Of a stretch of 64,000 nucleotides of DNA, positions 46,347 to 56,200 are shown one piece after another. The notes under the pieces are model-generated. The model had not been told where the DNA came from. It was given only the letters and a program-made list of their open reading frames with translations, and did not search any database. Numbering within the stretch: position 1 is the stretch's first letter; each line of letters begins with the position of its first letter. The DNA comes from Arthrobacter sp. zg-Y769 (GTDB lineage: Bacteria > Actinomycetota > Actinomycetes > Actinomycetales > Micrococcaceae), in contig NZ_JAJJOE010000003.1 of assembly GCF_020907405.1 (NCBI RefSeq), positions 1-64,000 on the forward strand. Direction: 5' to 3'. The position numbers and the translations under genes were made by a program.

Positions 46347-47005
46347 TACAGGTCCACGGTTTCCCCGGCGTCCAAGTGCCGGAACTCGGTGCCGTAAACC
46401 TTGCCGAACCGGGTCACATGCCCCTCGACCATCCCCACCCCCCGCTCATTCAAGAGCGCGTCGTGGATGGGATAGGCCCGCTCGGCCCCGGTGGCGATGA
46501 CGAAATCGATGACCTCCCCCGCCTTGGACCAGGGTGCGTGGATCGGCACCAGCACGGTCCGCGGCCGCAGACCGTTGGGCACCACGAAGGAATCCCCCGG
46601 GTGGTAGACCCGGCCCTCCACGAGGTAGCCGATGTTGGCAACCAGGGGAATCAGCGGATGGATCAGGGCGTGCTGGCCGCCGAATGACTGGATGCCGAAA
46701 CCCGCAACGGTGAAGCTGGTGTTGGGTTCGACGTCGTGGATGCGGCCCGCCAGGTCCGGTCCGGCTTCGGTACGCAGGAGTGCAGCGAGGGACGCCGGAG
46801 CATGAAGCTCCAGCAACGGCTGCTCCTGCATCGCAGCAAGCACCCGCGGGCGGTCCAGATGGTCCGCGTGCTCGTGGGTCACCAGGATGGCATGGGCATC
46901 CTGAAGCGCCGTTTCAACTTCGGAAAAGGTGCCGGGATCCAGCACCAGGACTTTCCCGCCCTGTTCGAAGCGGACACAGGAATGCGTGAACTTCGTCATT
47001 TTCAT
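46346..47005 (-). CDS. MBL-fold metallo-hydrolase (UlaG-like)
   Basis: The 219-residue protein has the metal-binding motif THEHADHLD and further ligands (HPGDSF, DALLNERGV). The short form with THSC near the N-terminus resembles UlaG/beta-lactamase-like proteins of unknown substrate. It is coupled to the rhodanese gene, so a sulfur-related role is possible but unproven. It is divergent from zur, 110 bases apart. Confidence 0.87.
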   Translation of the reverse strand: MKMTKFTHSCVRFEQGGKVLVLDPGTFSEVETALQDAHAILVTHEHADHLDRPRVLAAMQEQPLLELHAPASLAALLRTEAGPDLAGRIHDVEPNTSFTVAGFGIQSFGGQHALIHPLIPLVANIGYLVEGRVYHPGDSFVVPNGLRPRTVLVPIHAPWSKAGEVIDFVIATGAERAYPIHDALLNERGVGMVEGHVTRFGKVYGTEFRHLDAGETVDL

Positions 47006-47115
47006 AGCGCCACCCTACTCCGGGGGCGTCCGGCCGTGCAGGACGGGCGTACGGTGCTGCTGATAATCTTAGGGTTCCATTCATCCTGCCCGTCCCACCC
47101 GCTGGAGGAACATCC

Positions 47116-47547
47116 GTGTCATCCGAGACATCCCGGACGTCCAGGCGAGGACCCGAGCAGCGCGTGACCCGGCAACGCCTGGCCGTGGGCCGCACCCTGG
47201 ATGAACTCGATGACTTCGTCAGCACCCAGGACCTCTTCCGGCTGCTGCAGGACCGCGGCGAGCGGGTCTCCCTGGCCACCACCTACCGGGTCCTGCAGTC
47301 CATGGCGGACGAAAACCTCGTGGACGTGCTGCGGGGCGGCGACGGCGAGGCGCTTTACCGGCGGTGCGCCGTCGGGCATCACCACCATCACCTGGTCTGC
47401 CGGGAATGCGGCAAGGCCGTGGAAGTGGAGGCACCCGCGGTGGAGAGCTGGGCCGCCGGCCTCGGGGCCAGGCACGGCTTCACCGAGGTGGCGCACACCG
47501 TTGAGGTCTTCGGCCTCTGCCCGGAGTGCAGTGCCCGTAAAGGCTAG
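47116..47547 (+). CDS. zur: Fur-family zinc uptake regulator
   Basis: The 143-residue Fur-fold protein has an N-terminal winged helix (TTYRVLQSMADENLVD). The metal site is HHHHHLVCRECG, with a second CxxC (CPECSA) near the end for structural zinc. GGAGGAA precedes the GTG start by 5-6 bases. Its 3' end overlaps the convergent znuB by 4 bases, and the adjacent znuCA genes make zinc (Zur) rather than iron the likely metal. Confidence 0.9.
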   Translation: MSSETSRTSRRGPEQRVTRQRLAVGRTLDELDDFVSTQDLFRLLQDRGERVSLATTYRVLQSMADENLVDVLRGGDGEALYRRCAVGHHHHHLVCRECGKAVEVEAPAVESWAAGLGARHGFTEVAHTVEVFGLCPECSARKG

Positions 47548-48431
47548 GCGGCAGCCGTAGCCGTGTTTGCGCTCAGCCCCCGGCGCCGGTGCCCGCCGCG
47601 CATGCGCCGGATGATCCGGCAAACCAGATAGATCGCAAAGGACACCGTAGTGACGTACGGGCTGATCGGAATCCGGCCGCCCAGCGCCAGCAGGATGCCG
47701 CCCACCGAGGAGGCCAGCGCGAAGGCCACGCTCAGGAACACCACCAGGCGCGGCGAGGAGGTCACGAGCAGGGCTGCTGCCGCCGGAGTGATCAGCAGCG
47801 AGAGCACCAGCAGCGCTCCCACCACCTGGATGGACAGGGCAACGGCAAGGCCCAGCAGGAACATAAAGACAATGGACAGCATCCGTACCGGCACGCCGCG
47901 TGCCTCGGCCAGGTCCGGGTCGGCACTGGCGAAGGTCAGCGGACGCCAGATGAACAGCAGGGCCGCGACGACGACGGCGGCCACGCCGGCAAGCAGGTTC
48001 AGCTGCACGGTGTCCACCGCGACGATCTGGCCGGTCAGCAGCCCGAACTTGTTGGCGGAGCGCCCCTCGTAGAGGCCGAGGAACAGAATGCCAAGGCCCA
48101 GCCCGAAGGGCATGATGACGCCGATGATCGAGTTCCGGTCCCGGGCCCGCAGGCCCATCACCGCCAGCAGGACGGCCGCCGCCACTGATCCGGCCAGAGA
48201 CCCGACCACTACGTTCACGCCGATGAGCAGGGCGAAGGACGCCCCGGCGAAGGAAAGCTCGGCGATGCCGTGCACGGCGAAGGCCAGGTCCCGCATCAGC
48301 ACGAAGGTGCCGATCAGCCCGCCGACCAGCCCAAGGATGGCGGCGGCCCAGATGGAATTGCTGACCAGCGGAAGCAGTTCGCCGTAGTCGCTGAAATCAA
48401 AAACCGCATCGAAGAAACTACGCAGGTCCAA
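47544..48431 (-). CDS. znuB: Zinc ABC transporter permease
   Basis: The 295-residue ABC-3 family permease has about eight helices and the family stretch LMRDLAFAVHGIAELSFAG. It overlaps the ATPase gene by 14 bases. With znuC and znuA it forms a complete high-affinity Zn (possibly Mn) importer; the metal is inferred from the neighbouring zur. Confidence 0.9.
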   Translation of the reverse strand: MDLRSFFDAVFDFSDYGELLPLVSNSIWAAAILGLVGGLIGTFVLMRDLAFAVHGIAELSFAGASFALLIGVNVVVGSLAGSVAAAVLLAVMGLRARDRNSIIGVIMPFGLGLGILFLGLYEGRSANKFGLLTGQIVAVDTVQLNLLAGVAAVVVAALLFIWRPLTFASADPDLAEARGVPVRMLSIVFMFLLGLAVALSIQVVGALLVLSLLITPAAAALLVTSSPRLVVFLSVAFALASSVGGILLALGGRIPISPYVTTVSFAIYLVCRIIRRMRGGHRRRGLSANTATAAA

Positions 48432-49248
48432 GGTCCCCCTCGCTTTCTCCGTGGTGGTGGGTGGTGGCGTCCGGAATGCCCAGGACCACTATCCGGCCGT
48501 GGCTGCGCAGGACTTCCACGCGGCTGCCGTACATTTCCGAGAGCACATCGCTGCGCAGGACTTCGGCGGGGGTGCCGGTGCGGAACTGCCCGCCGGCCAG
48601 GTACAGCACGCGGTCCACATACTCGATGACCGGATTGATTTCGTGGGTCACGAAGACGACGGCGGCGCCGTCGTCGTGGCAGCGCCGCTCGATCAGGGAA
48701 CTGATGGCCTGTTGATGGTGCAGGTCCAGGGACAGCAGCGGCTCGTCGCAGAGCAGCAGGTCCGGATTGGTGGCCAGTGCCTGGGCCGCACGCAGGCGCT
48801 GCAGCTCGCCGCCGGAAAGCCGGCCCACGGGTTCATCCGCGTAGGAGGTGGCGCCCACCTGCTCAAGCAGCCGGTCCACGCGGCGGCGCACCGGCTTTGA
48901 CCGCAGGCGAAGGCCCCAGCGGTCGCCGTCGACGCCGAGCCCCACCAGGTCCCGGCCGCGCAGCGGCGTGCCGGGACTGAACGATTTCTGCTGCGGAATG
49001 TAGCCGATGTCCTTGCTGCCCCGCTGCACGTTGCGGCCGTTGATGGTCACGGTGCCCCCGCTGAGCGGCTGCAGTCCCAGCAGGACTTTCAGGAAACTTG
49101 TTTTGCCGGACCCGTTGGGGCCAAGCACGGCGAGGAATTCGCCGGCATTAATGTCCAGGTCCAGGTTCTTCCACAGGGTGCGGTCCCCGAAGGACAGGCC
49201 TGCATCGCGCAGCCGCACTACCGGAGTGGGCGGTCCGGAAGGGTTCAC
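48418..49248 (-). CDS. znuC: Zinc ABC transporter ATPase
   Basis: This 276-residue ABC ATPase has Walker A GPNGSGKT (43-50), signature LSGGELQRL and Walker B LLLCDEPLLSLDLH. A short His-rich tail (TTHHHGES) may sense or hold metal. The GTG start overlaps the znuA stop (GTGA), and an ATG 14 codons upstream lies inside znuA and is less likely. Confidence 0.92.
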   Translation of the reverse strand: MNPSGPPTPVVRLRDAGLSFGDRTLWKNLDLDINAGEFLAVLGPNGSGKTSFLKVLLGLQPLSGGTVTINGRNVQRGSKDIGYIPQQKSFSPGTPLRGRDLVGLGVDGDRWGLRLRSKPVRRRVDRLLEQVGATSYADEPVGRLSGGELQRLRAAQALATNPDLLLCDEPLLSLDLHHQQAISSLIERRCHDDGAAVVFVTHEINPVIEYVDRVLYLAGGQFRTGTPAEVLRSDVLSEMYGSRVEVLRSHGRIVVLGIPDATTHHHGESEGDLGPA

Positions 49249-50216
49249 TGCAGCACGCTTTCCATGTTCGCCGTGTTTTGTGCCATCCACTGCAGGTAGT
49301 CCTGCCCCTCGGGCAGGGTTTCGGAGAAGTCCACCACGGGGACATCCGCGGCCAGGGCGGCCTCGCGCACTGCCTCCGTCTGGGAGGTGGAGGTTTGTTC
49401 GTTGTAGCCGAGGAAGGCGATGGAGCCGTCCGACACCAGATCCTCCATGTCCTTCAGGACCTGCGGCGGAACATCCGCCCCTTCCTCCACAGCCTCGGTG
49501 AAGTCTGCGGGCGTGGCGTTGTGCAGCCCCGCCGCTTCCACCAGGTAATCCGGCACCGGTTCGGTCAGGGCCACGTCGCGTCCTCCGGCGGTTTCCCGGA
49601 GGGCGGCCAGGGAAGCATTGATCTCTGCGATGCCCGCATTGAAGTCCGCCGCGTTGCTGCGGAACGTGCCGGCGGCACCGGCATCCAGTTCACCGAGCCG
49701 GTCGGCGGCGGCGTCAGCCAGGCGGCCCATCGCCTCGGGGCTGTACCAGACGTGCTCATTCAGGGACCCGTGGCTGTGGCCGTGATGGTCTTCCCCGGCG
49801 TCGTGGCTGTCTTCCGGTTCCGCGTGGTCCTCAAGCCCGGAGATCTCCACCGCGTTGAGGATGTCCTCGGCCGGAATGCCTTCATCGTCCGCCAGCTTCT
49901 CCAGGAAGGAGTCATAGCCGCCGCCGTTGAGCACCACGAGGTCCGCCTTGGAAACTGCCAGCCGGTCCCGTGCCGTTGCCTCGTAGGAGTGGGGATCCTG
50001 GCTGGGCCGGTCGATTAACGCCGTCACCTCGACATTGTCGCCGCCGATTCCGGCAAGGATGCTGCCGTAGACGTCGGTGGATGCCACCACGCGAACGACG
50101 CCGTCGCTGCTCTCGGCTGCACCGCCGCCGCCCCCGTCGCCGGTGCAGCCGGTCAGCGCAAGCACTGCTGCTGCTGCGAGGAAGGTTCCGGCCAGGCGGA
50201 CGGGCAAGCGGTGCAT
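49245..50216 (-). CDS. znuA: Zinc ABC transporter substrate-binding lipoprotein
   Basis: The 323-residue cluster A-I binding protein has a lipoprotein signal ending in ALTGC. A His/Asp/Glu-rich loop (about residues 150-175, DHHGHSHGSLNEH) is typical of zinc-binding members. Further metal ligands are in DPHSYEAT, EHVWYSPEAM and FLGYNEQTS. It is the first gene of znuACB. A short inverted repeat upstream may bind Zur. Confidence 0.93.
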   Translation of the reverse strand: MHRLPVRLAGTFLAAAAVLALTGCTGDGGGGGAAESSDGVVRVVASTDVYGSILAGIGGDNVEVTALIDRPSQDPHSYEATARDRLAVSKADLVVLNGGGYDSFLEKLADDEGIPAEDILNAVEISGLEDHAEPEDSHDAGEDHHGHSHGSLNEHVWYSPEAMGRLADAAADRLGELDAGAAGTFRSNAADFNAGIAEINASLAALRETAGGRDVALTEPVPDYLVEAAGLHNATPADFTEAVEEGADVPPQVLKDMEDLVSDGSIAFLGYNEQTSTSQTEAVREAALAADVPVVDFSETLPEGQDYLQWMAQNTANMESVLQ

Positions 50217-50297
50217 AAGGTTCGATGTCCCTGGTTAGGCGTGTGCAGCGATGGATAGGGGCCCCGGCACCGCCGAAGCTTTTTCAGCATAACCTAA

Positions 50298-50315
50298 ACG
50301 CGAATCGTTCGCATG
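50298..50315. promoter_or_regulatory. Candidate Zur site upstream of znuA
   Basis: GCGAATCGTTCGC (50300-50312) is a palindrome with an odd centre, 84 bases before the znuA ATG. Read on the minus strand, TGCGAACGATTCGCG matches the actinobacterial Zur consensus TGAAAATGATTTTCA at about 9 of 15 positions. It is plausible because zur is next door, but the match is weak. Confidence 0.45.
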
Positions 50316-50321
50316 TAGGAG

Positions 50322-51389
50322 CTAGAGGCTTTCACCCGTCCGGCGGATACCCTGGGCCTGGGTGGCGTCCCTGATCTCACCGACGAGCTGTTCGATGATG
50401 TCTTCCAGGAAGAGTACGCCGCGGGTGGTTCCGTCCGGACCCAGCACACGGGCCAGGTGGGAACCCGTCCGCTGCATCACGGCCAGGGCATCCTCGATTT
50501 CGTCATCGAGGCGCAGGTTGGCGAGCGTGCGGACCTTGTTCTCCGTAATGGGCCGCTCATAGGCTTCCAGCGGGATGGACATCACGTCCTTCAGGTGCAT
50601 GTATCCCGTGAGGTTCCCGGCGTCGTCCACTAGGACAAACCGGGAGAAACCGGTCCGGCCCACCGCGCGCTCGAATTCCGCCGGGGTGCAGTCCGTCCCC
50701 AGGCTCACGAGCTCTTCCAAGGGCACCATTACGGTTCCCGCTGTCTGTCCGGAGAACTCAAGGGCGCCCGAGATCAGGCCGGAATCGTCAGCCACGGTCC
50801 CGTGCTTCGTGGACTCCTCCACGATGGACTGCATCTCCTCCAGCGTGAACGCAGAGGCGACTTCGTCCTTGGGGGTAATCCCCATCAGGCGCAGGGCATG
50901 GTTGGCCATCCAGTTGAGCGATCCGATGACCGGGCGTACCAGGCGGGAGATGAAAACCAGCGGCGGGGCGAGCAGCAGCACTGCGCGGTCCGCCACGGAC
51001 ACCGAAATGTTCTTCGGCACCATTTCGCCGATGGTTACGTGCAGGAAGGTCACCAGCAGCAACGCCACCAGGAACCCGGCGCCGTCAGCTATTTCGACGG
51101 GAAGGCCCACGGCCTTCAGCGGAACCGAAAGCAGGTGGTGGATTGCCGGTTCGGCCACCGAGAGGATCAGCAGGGAGCAGACCGTAATACCCAGCTGCGC
51201 ACACGCGAGCATCAGGGAAACATGCTCCATGGCCCACAGGGTGGTCTTGGCCCGCTTCGATCCTGCCTCGGCATAGGGCTCGATCTGGCTGCGCCGCGCG
51301 GACATCACGGCAAATTCGCTGCCGACAAAGAACGCGTTGCCCAGCAGCAGGACAACCAGCCAGAAAATTCCCGCAAGGTCGCTGCTCAT
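50322..51389 (-). CDS. CNNM/CorC-type transporter protein (DUF21 + CBS)
   Basis: The 355-residue protein has a DUF21 membrane domain (helices about 5-150, with NAFFVGSEFAVMSARRS and GEMVPKNISVS) and a CBS pair (about 205-330). It lacks a full C-terminal CorC/HlyC domain. Family members are linked to magnesium export or homeostasis, despite the old label hemolysin. Its ATG overlaps the stop of the longer paralogue, so the two are cotranscribed and may form a heteromer. Confidence 0.88.
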   Translation of the reverse strand: MSSDLAGIFWLVVLLLGNAFFVGSEFAVMSARRSQIEPYAEAGSKRAKTTLWAMEHVSLMLACAQLGITVCSLLILSVAEPAIHHLLSVPLKAVGLPVEIADGAGFLVALLLVTFLHVTIGEMVPKNISVSVADRAVLLLAPPLVFISRLVRPVIGSLNWMANHALRLMGITPKDEVASAFTLEEMQSIVEESTKHGTVADDSGLISGALEFSGQTAGTVMVPLEELVSLGTDCTPAEFERAVGRTGFSRFVLVDDAGNLTGYMHLKDVMSIPLEAYERPITENKVRTLANLRLDDEIEDALAVMQRTGSHLARVLGPDGTTRGVLFLEDIIEQLVGEIRDATQAQGIRRTGESL

Positions 51390-52774
51390 CGGATGCCTTC
51401 CCTGCGTGCCTGGCCCTGCGTGCTCCGGCCGGAACTGTCCTCGTCTTCAATGTGTTCTGTCCGATCGGCACCGGCGCCGTCCTCGGCGGGGAAGAAGCTG
51501 ACACGGTCAATGCGCCGCCCGTCCATCCGCTCCACCTCCAGCACGCCGCCGGGAACTGCCACCCGGTCGCCCGCCTCGGCGATCCGCCCCAGTTCCGCCA
51601 TGATGTAACCGCCGACGGTTTCGTAGCCGGCTTCGTCGGGCATCCGCAGCAGCGGAACCAGTGCGCTGACCTCGTCCGGGCGCATGATGCCCGGGAAGTA
51701 CCAGGCACCGGATGCGCTTTGCAGCACGCCGGGCTTGGCCTTGTCATGCTCGTCGGAAACTTCGCCGACGATTTCCTCCACCAGGTCCTCCAGGGTGGCG
51801 ACGCCGGCGGTTCCGCCGTATTCATCGAGGACGACGGCGAGCTGCAGGTTGGCATTGCGCAGCTCGGAAAGCAGCGAATCCAGGTGGACCGTTTCCGGCA
51901 CCCGAAGGATTTCGCTCATGATCGCGGCAGCGGGCAGCGTTGCCCGCCTGCTGCGGGGTACCGCTACGGCCTTCTTGACGTGGACGACGCCGCGGATATC
52001 GTCCGGCGAGTCCCCGAGAACGGGGAAGCGGGAGTACCCGGTGCGCCGTGCGGCCTCGATGACGTCGGCCACCGGCTGCTCGGCGTCGATGGTTTCGAGC
52101 CGGATGCGCGGAGTCATGACATCGGCGGCGGTCCGCCCCGCAAAGGAGAAGGTGCGGGACAGGAAGTCCGCTGTGCCCTTGTCCAGGGTGCCCATCTCCG
52201 CGGACCGGCGTGCCATGGAGGAAAGCTCGGACGGGGTACGCGCTCCGCTGACCTCTTCCTTGGCCTCGAGGCCGAAGAGGTGCAGGATCCGGTTGGCAAA
52301 ACCGTTCAGCAGGAGCACGGCGGGCTTGAAGACCACGGTAAAGGCGAGCTGCGGCCTGGACAGTGCCTTGCCGATGCGGAACGGCATGGCGATGGACATG
52401 TTCTTGGGGATCAGTTCGCCCAGCAGCATGGACAGGAACGTTGCCAGGATCATGGCCACGGTCACCGAGACCGAGTCCACTGCCACGGGCGGCAGGCCCA
52501 GTGATGCCAGCGGACCCTCCAGCAGGCGCCCTACGGAGGGCTCCATAACGAAGCCGGTCAGCAGGGTGGTCAGGGTGATGCCCAGCTGGCAGCTGGAAAG
52601 CTGGGTGGAGAGGGTGGTCAGGCAGCGCAGCAGCGGTTCGGCCGCTTTGTCGCCGTCATCCACCGCCCGGCGGACGGACGGCTGGTCCAGTGCCACCAGG
52701 GCAAACTCCACGGCAACGAAGAATCCGGTGCCGAGAATCAGCAGCAGGCCAAAGAGGAGGTACAGCCACTCCAT
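51386..52774 (-). CDS. CNNM/CorC-type transporter protein (DUF21 + CBS + CorC_HlyC)
   Basis: The 462-residue protein has a DUF21 domain (FFVAVEFALVALDQPS, GELIPKNMSIA), a CBS pair (about 215-340, VVLDEYGGTAGVATLEDLVEEIVGE) and a C-terminal transporter-associated CorC_HlyC domain (about 350-440). Likely a Mg2+ transporter or its regulator. Its ATG lies 1 base after the stop of a small Pro-rich open frame. Confidence 0.9.
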   Translation of the reverse strand: MEWLYLLFGLLLILGTGFFVAVEFALVALDQPSVRRAVDDGDKAAEPLLRCLTTLSTQLSSCQLGITLTTLLTGFVMEPSVGRLLEGPLASLGLPPVAVDSVSVTVAMILATFLSMLLGELIPKNMSIAMPFRIGKALSRPQLAFTVVFKPAVLLLNGFANRILHLFGLEAKEEVSGARTPSELSSMARRSAEMGTLDKGTADFLSRTFSFAGRTAADVMTPRIRLETIDAEQPVADVIEAARRTGYSRFPVLGDSPDDIRGVVHVKKAVAVPRSRRATLPAAAIMSEILRVPETVHLDSLLSELRNANLQLAVVLDEYGGTAGVATLEDLVEEIVGEVSDEHDKAKPGVLQSASGAWYFPGIMRPDEVSALVPLLRMPDEAGYETVGGYIMAELGRIAEAGDRVAVPGGVLEVERMDGRRIDRVSFFPAEDGAGADRTEHIEDEDSSGRSTQGQARREGIR

Positions 52775-52775
52775 G

Positions 52776-53003
52776 TCAGCACTCCCCTGCCGCGGGCACG
52801 GAAAACTGCGCTACATAAAGCGGACGGGACGCCGTGCGAATACGTTCAGACGGAGGGTGGTCGGCTGCAGCCGGACTGGAAGGCTCCGATGAAGCGGCAG
52901 GCGGATGCTGGGCGGCAGGTGTGCGGGCGTTGCCGGCTCGGGGCGCCGGAGCTGCGGCAACCGCAGTCCGTGACGCAGGCCGGCGCCTAGAGAAACTGTC
53001 CAT
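52776..53003 (-). CDS. Possible 75-codon Pro/Ala-rich leader ORF upstream of the CNNM operon
   Basis: An ATG at 53003 is preceded by GGAG with 5-base spacing. The frame runs 75 codons and stops one base before the CNNM ATG (TGACATG), so translation would be coupled. The product is Ala/Pro/Ser/Arg-rich (13 Pro) with no domain. Pro-rich leader peptides control Mg2+ transporter genes in enteric bacteria, so a regulatory role is possible. It may also be a chance frame. Confidence 0.3.
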   Translation of the reverse strand: MDSFSRRRPASRTAVAAAPAPRAGNARTPAAQHPPAASSEPSSPAAADHPPSERIRTASRPLYVAQFSVPAAGEC

Positions 53004-53294
53004 AGAAACTCCAGTTTACAGGTTTGGTCCCGGCCCGCCACAGGCCCGGCGCCGGGCCGACCGGGCCACCCTGCGCCCCCGCACTGCCGCCCGCACTGCC
53101 GCCGCCCTACCGCCGCCCTTCCGCCGTCGAAACTTCATCAAGTGATGCGGGATTGGCCACATCTTCGACTATGTCACTAGACTGGCATGAAGTCTCGGTC
53201 ACTGCGCACCGGGCCGCACCAGTACTTGAAGCGGAAGCGTCAGAACATGGTGCCATCAGGGCAAACGGCAACTCATGGAAGAGGCGTATATCTA
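53004..53294. other. Divergent promoter region between the CNNM operon and kgd
   Basis: This 291-base gap is GC-rich and holds the promoters of both directions. A CCGCCG/GCC repeat-rich patch lies near 53060-53135, and an AT-richer stretch with TTCATCAAGTGATG near 53132-53150. Open frames here do not look like proteins. No promoter hexamers are assigned. Confidence 0.35.
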
Positions 53295-56200
53295 GTGCCA
53301 GACCAATCCAACCACCGCCTGCCGGAGGAATTCGGCGGCAACGAGTGGCTTGTCGATGAACTGTACGAGCAGTATTTGTCGAATAAGGACTCCGTTGACA
53401 AAAAGTGGTGGAGCATCTTCGAATCCTTCAAGGCTGAAGACTCCCAGTCCGGCAACGGCTCCAACGGAAAAGCCGCAGGCTCCTCCGATGACGCCCAGCC
53501 CGCCACGCGCGAGCTGCCGGTGGTGAAAGCCGAAACCACCGCGCCGAATGCACCCAAGGCATCAGGCGAATCGCCCGCTGCAACGCAGCAGTCGGGCAAG
53601 CCTCCGGTAGCCAAGGAACCGGCGAAGGCCGAGGCTCCGAAAAGCGAAGCCAAGGCCGAGCCCAAGGCGGCCCCCATTCCCGCACAGCTGCCCAGGACCC
53701 AGCCCAGCGATGCGGCTGCGGAAGAGGACAAGGTCACCGTCCTGCGCGGTCCGGCCAAGGCCATTGCCACGAACATGGACCTCAGCCTGAGCGTCCCCAC
53801 GGCAACCACCGTGCGCGCAATCCCGGCCAAGCTGCTGATCGACAACCGGATTGTCATCAACAGCCACTTGGAGCGTGCCCGCGGCGGCAAGATTTCCTTC
53901 ACCCATCTGCTGGGCTACGCCATCATCCGCGCCGCTGCCCAGTTCCCGTCGATGAACGTGCATTACGACGAAGTGGACGGCAAGCCCGTTGCCGTCCAGC
54001 CCGCACACGTGAACTTTGGCCTGGCAATTGATATGCCCAAGCCGGACGGCACCCGCCTGCTGGTGGTGCCGAACATCAAGAAGGCCGAAACGCTGAACTT
54101 CTCGGAGTTCTGGCACGCCTACGAAGACCTGGTCAAGCGTGCCCGCAACGGCAAGCTCGGCGCGGACGACTACCGCGGCACCACCATCTCCCTGACGAAC
54201 CCCGGCGGCATCGGCACCGTACACTCGGTGCCCCGCCTCTCCAAGGGCCAGGCCGCCATCATCGGCGCCGGTGCCCTCGAGTACCCGGCCGAATTCCAGG
54301 GTGCCAACGAGAAGATCCTGGCCCAAAACGCCATCAGCAAGATCATCACCCTGACCTCCACTTATGACCACCGTGTCATCCAGGGTGCCGGCAGCGGCGA
54401 GTTCCTGCGCATCATCCACCAGCTGCTGCTGGGTGAGCAGAACTTCTACGACGAGATCTTCGAATCCCTGCGCATCCCGTACGAGCCTGTCCGCTGGAGC
54501 CCGGACATCCAGGTCAACCCGGATGAGCAGATCAACAAGGTTGCCCGCATCCAGCAGCTGATCCACGCGTACCGGGTCCGCGGCCACCTGATGGCGGACA
54601 CGAATCCGCTGGAATACGTGCAGCGCCGGCATGCCGACCTGGACATCCTCAACCACGGCCTGACGCTGTGGGACCTGGACCGGGAGTGGCCCACGGGCGG
54701 CTTCGGCGGCAAGCCGATGCTCAAGCTCCGCAAAATCCTCGGGGTGCTGCGGGACGCGTACTGCCGCACCGCGGGTATTGAGTACATGCACATCCAGGAT
54801 CCGGAAGAGCGCCATTGGTTCCAGGACCGCCTGGAAACGAAGTACACCAAGCCCACCCGCGAGGAACAGCTGCGCATCCTCAGCAAGCTCAACGCTGCCG
54901 AGGCCTTCGAGACGTTCCTCCAGACGAAGTTCGTCGGGCAGAAGCGCTTCTCCCTCGAGGGCGGGGAATCCCTGATTCCGCTGCTGGACGCCGTGATTTC
55001 CGGAGCCGCCGAAGACGGCCTCGAGGAAGTCGGCATCGGCATGGCCCACCGCGGCCGCCTCAACGTCCTGACGAACATTGCCGGCAAGACCTATGCCCAG
55101 GTCTTCCGCGAATTCGAAGGCACCCAGGACCCGCGCAGCGTGCAGGGCTCCGGCGACGTGAAGTACCACCTCGGCACCGAAGGGACCTTCACGTCGGACA
55201 ACGGGAAGCAGACCAAGGTCTACCTTGCGGCGAACCCGTCCCACCTCGAAGCCGGCGACTCCGTGCTGGAAGGCATTGTCCGCGCCAAGCAGGACCGCCT
55301 GGACAAGGGTGATGAGTTCCCGGTGCTGCCGATCCTCGTGCACGGCGATGCCGCGTTTGCCGGCCAGGGCGTGGTTGCGGAAACGCTCAACCTCTCCCAG
55401 CTGCGCGGCTACCGCACCGGCGGCACCATCCACATAGTGGTCAACAACCAGGTGGGCTTCACGACATCGCCCACGTCCTCGCGTTCCTCGGTTTATTCCA
55501 CCGACGTCGCGAAGATGGTCCAGGCACCTATCTTCCATGTCAACGGAGACGATCCCGAAGCAGTTGTACGCGTTGGCCAGCTGGCCTACGAGTACCGTCA
55601 GCGCTTCCACAAGGACGTTGTCATCGACATGGTCTGCTACCGCCGCCGCGGCCACAACGAAGGCGATGACCCTTCGATGACCCAGCCGATGATGTACAGC
55701 CTGATCGAAGCCAAGCGCTCCGTCCGCAAGCTGTACACCGAGTCCCTGATCGGACGCGGCGACATCAGCCAGGATGAGGCGGAGCAGGCGCTGCGCGACT
55801 ACCAGGGCCGCCTCGAGCGGGTCTTCGCCGAGACGCACGCCGCCCAGACCTCGCCCATCCCGGTGATCACCAAGGATTCCGAAGCGGTTTCCGATCTGGA
55901 ACGTCCTGCTGCCCAGCAGGAAGGCACCACGATCATCAAGCCGGCAAGCACTGCGGTTTCCGCCGAGGTCCTGGCGCACATCGGCAAGGCCCATGTGGCC
56001 GTTCCCGAGGGCTTCACGGTCCATCCGAAGCTGAAGTCCCTGCTGGAAAAGCGGGACCAGATGTCCCGTGAAGGCAACATCGACTGGGGCTTTGCCGAAA
56101 TCGCCGCCTTCGGTTCGCTGGTGATGGAAGGCGTCCCCGTACGCCTCGCCGGTCAGGATTCCCGCCGTGGAACGTTCACCCAGCGCCATGCGGTCTTCCA

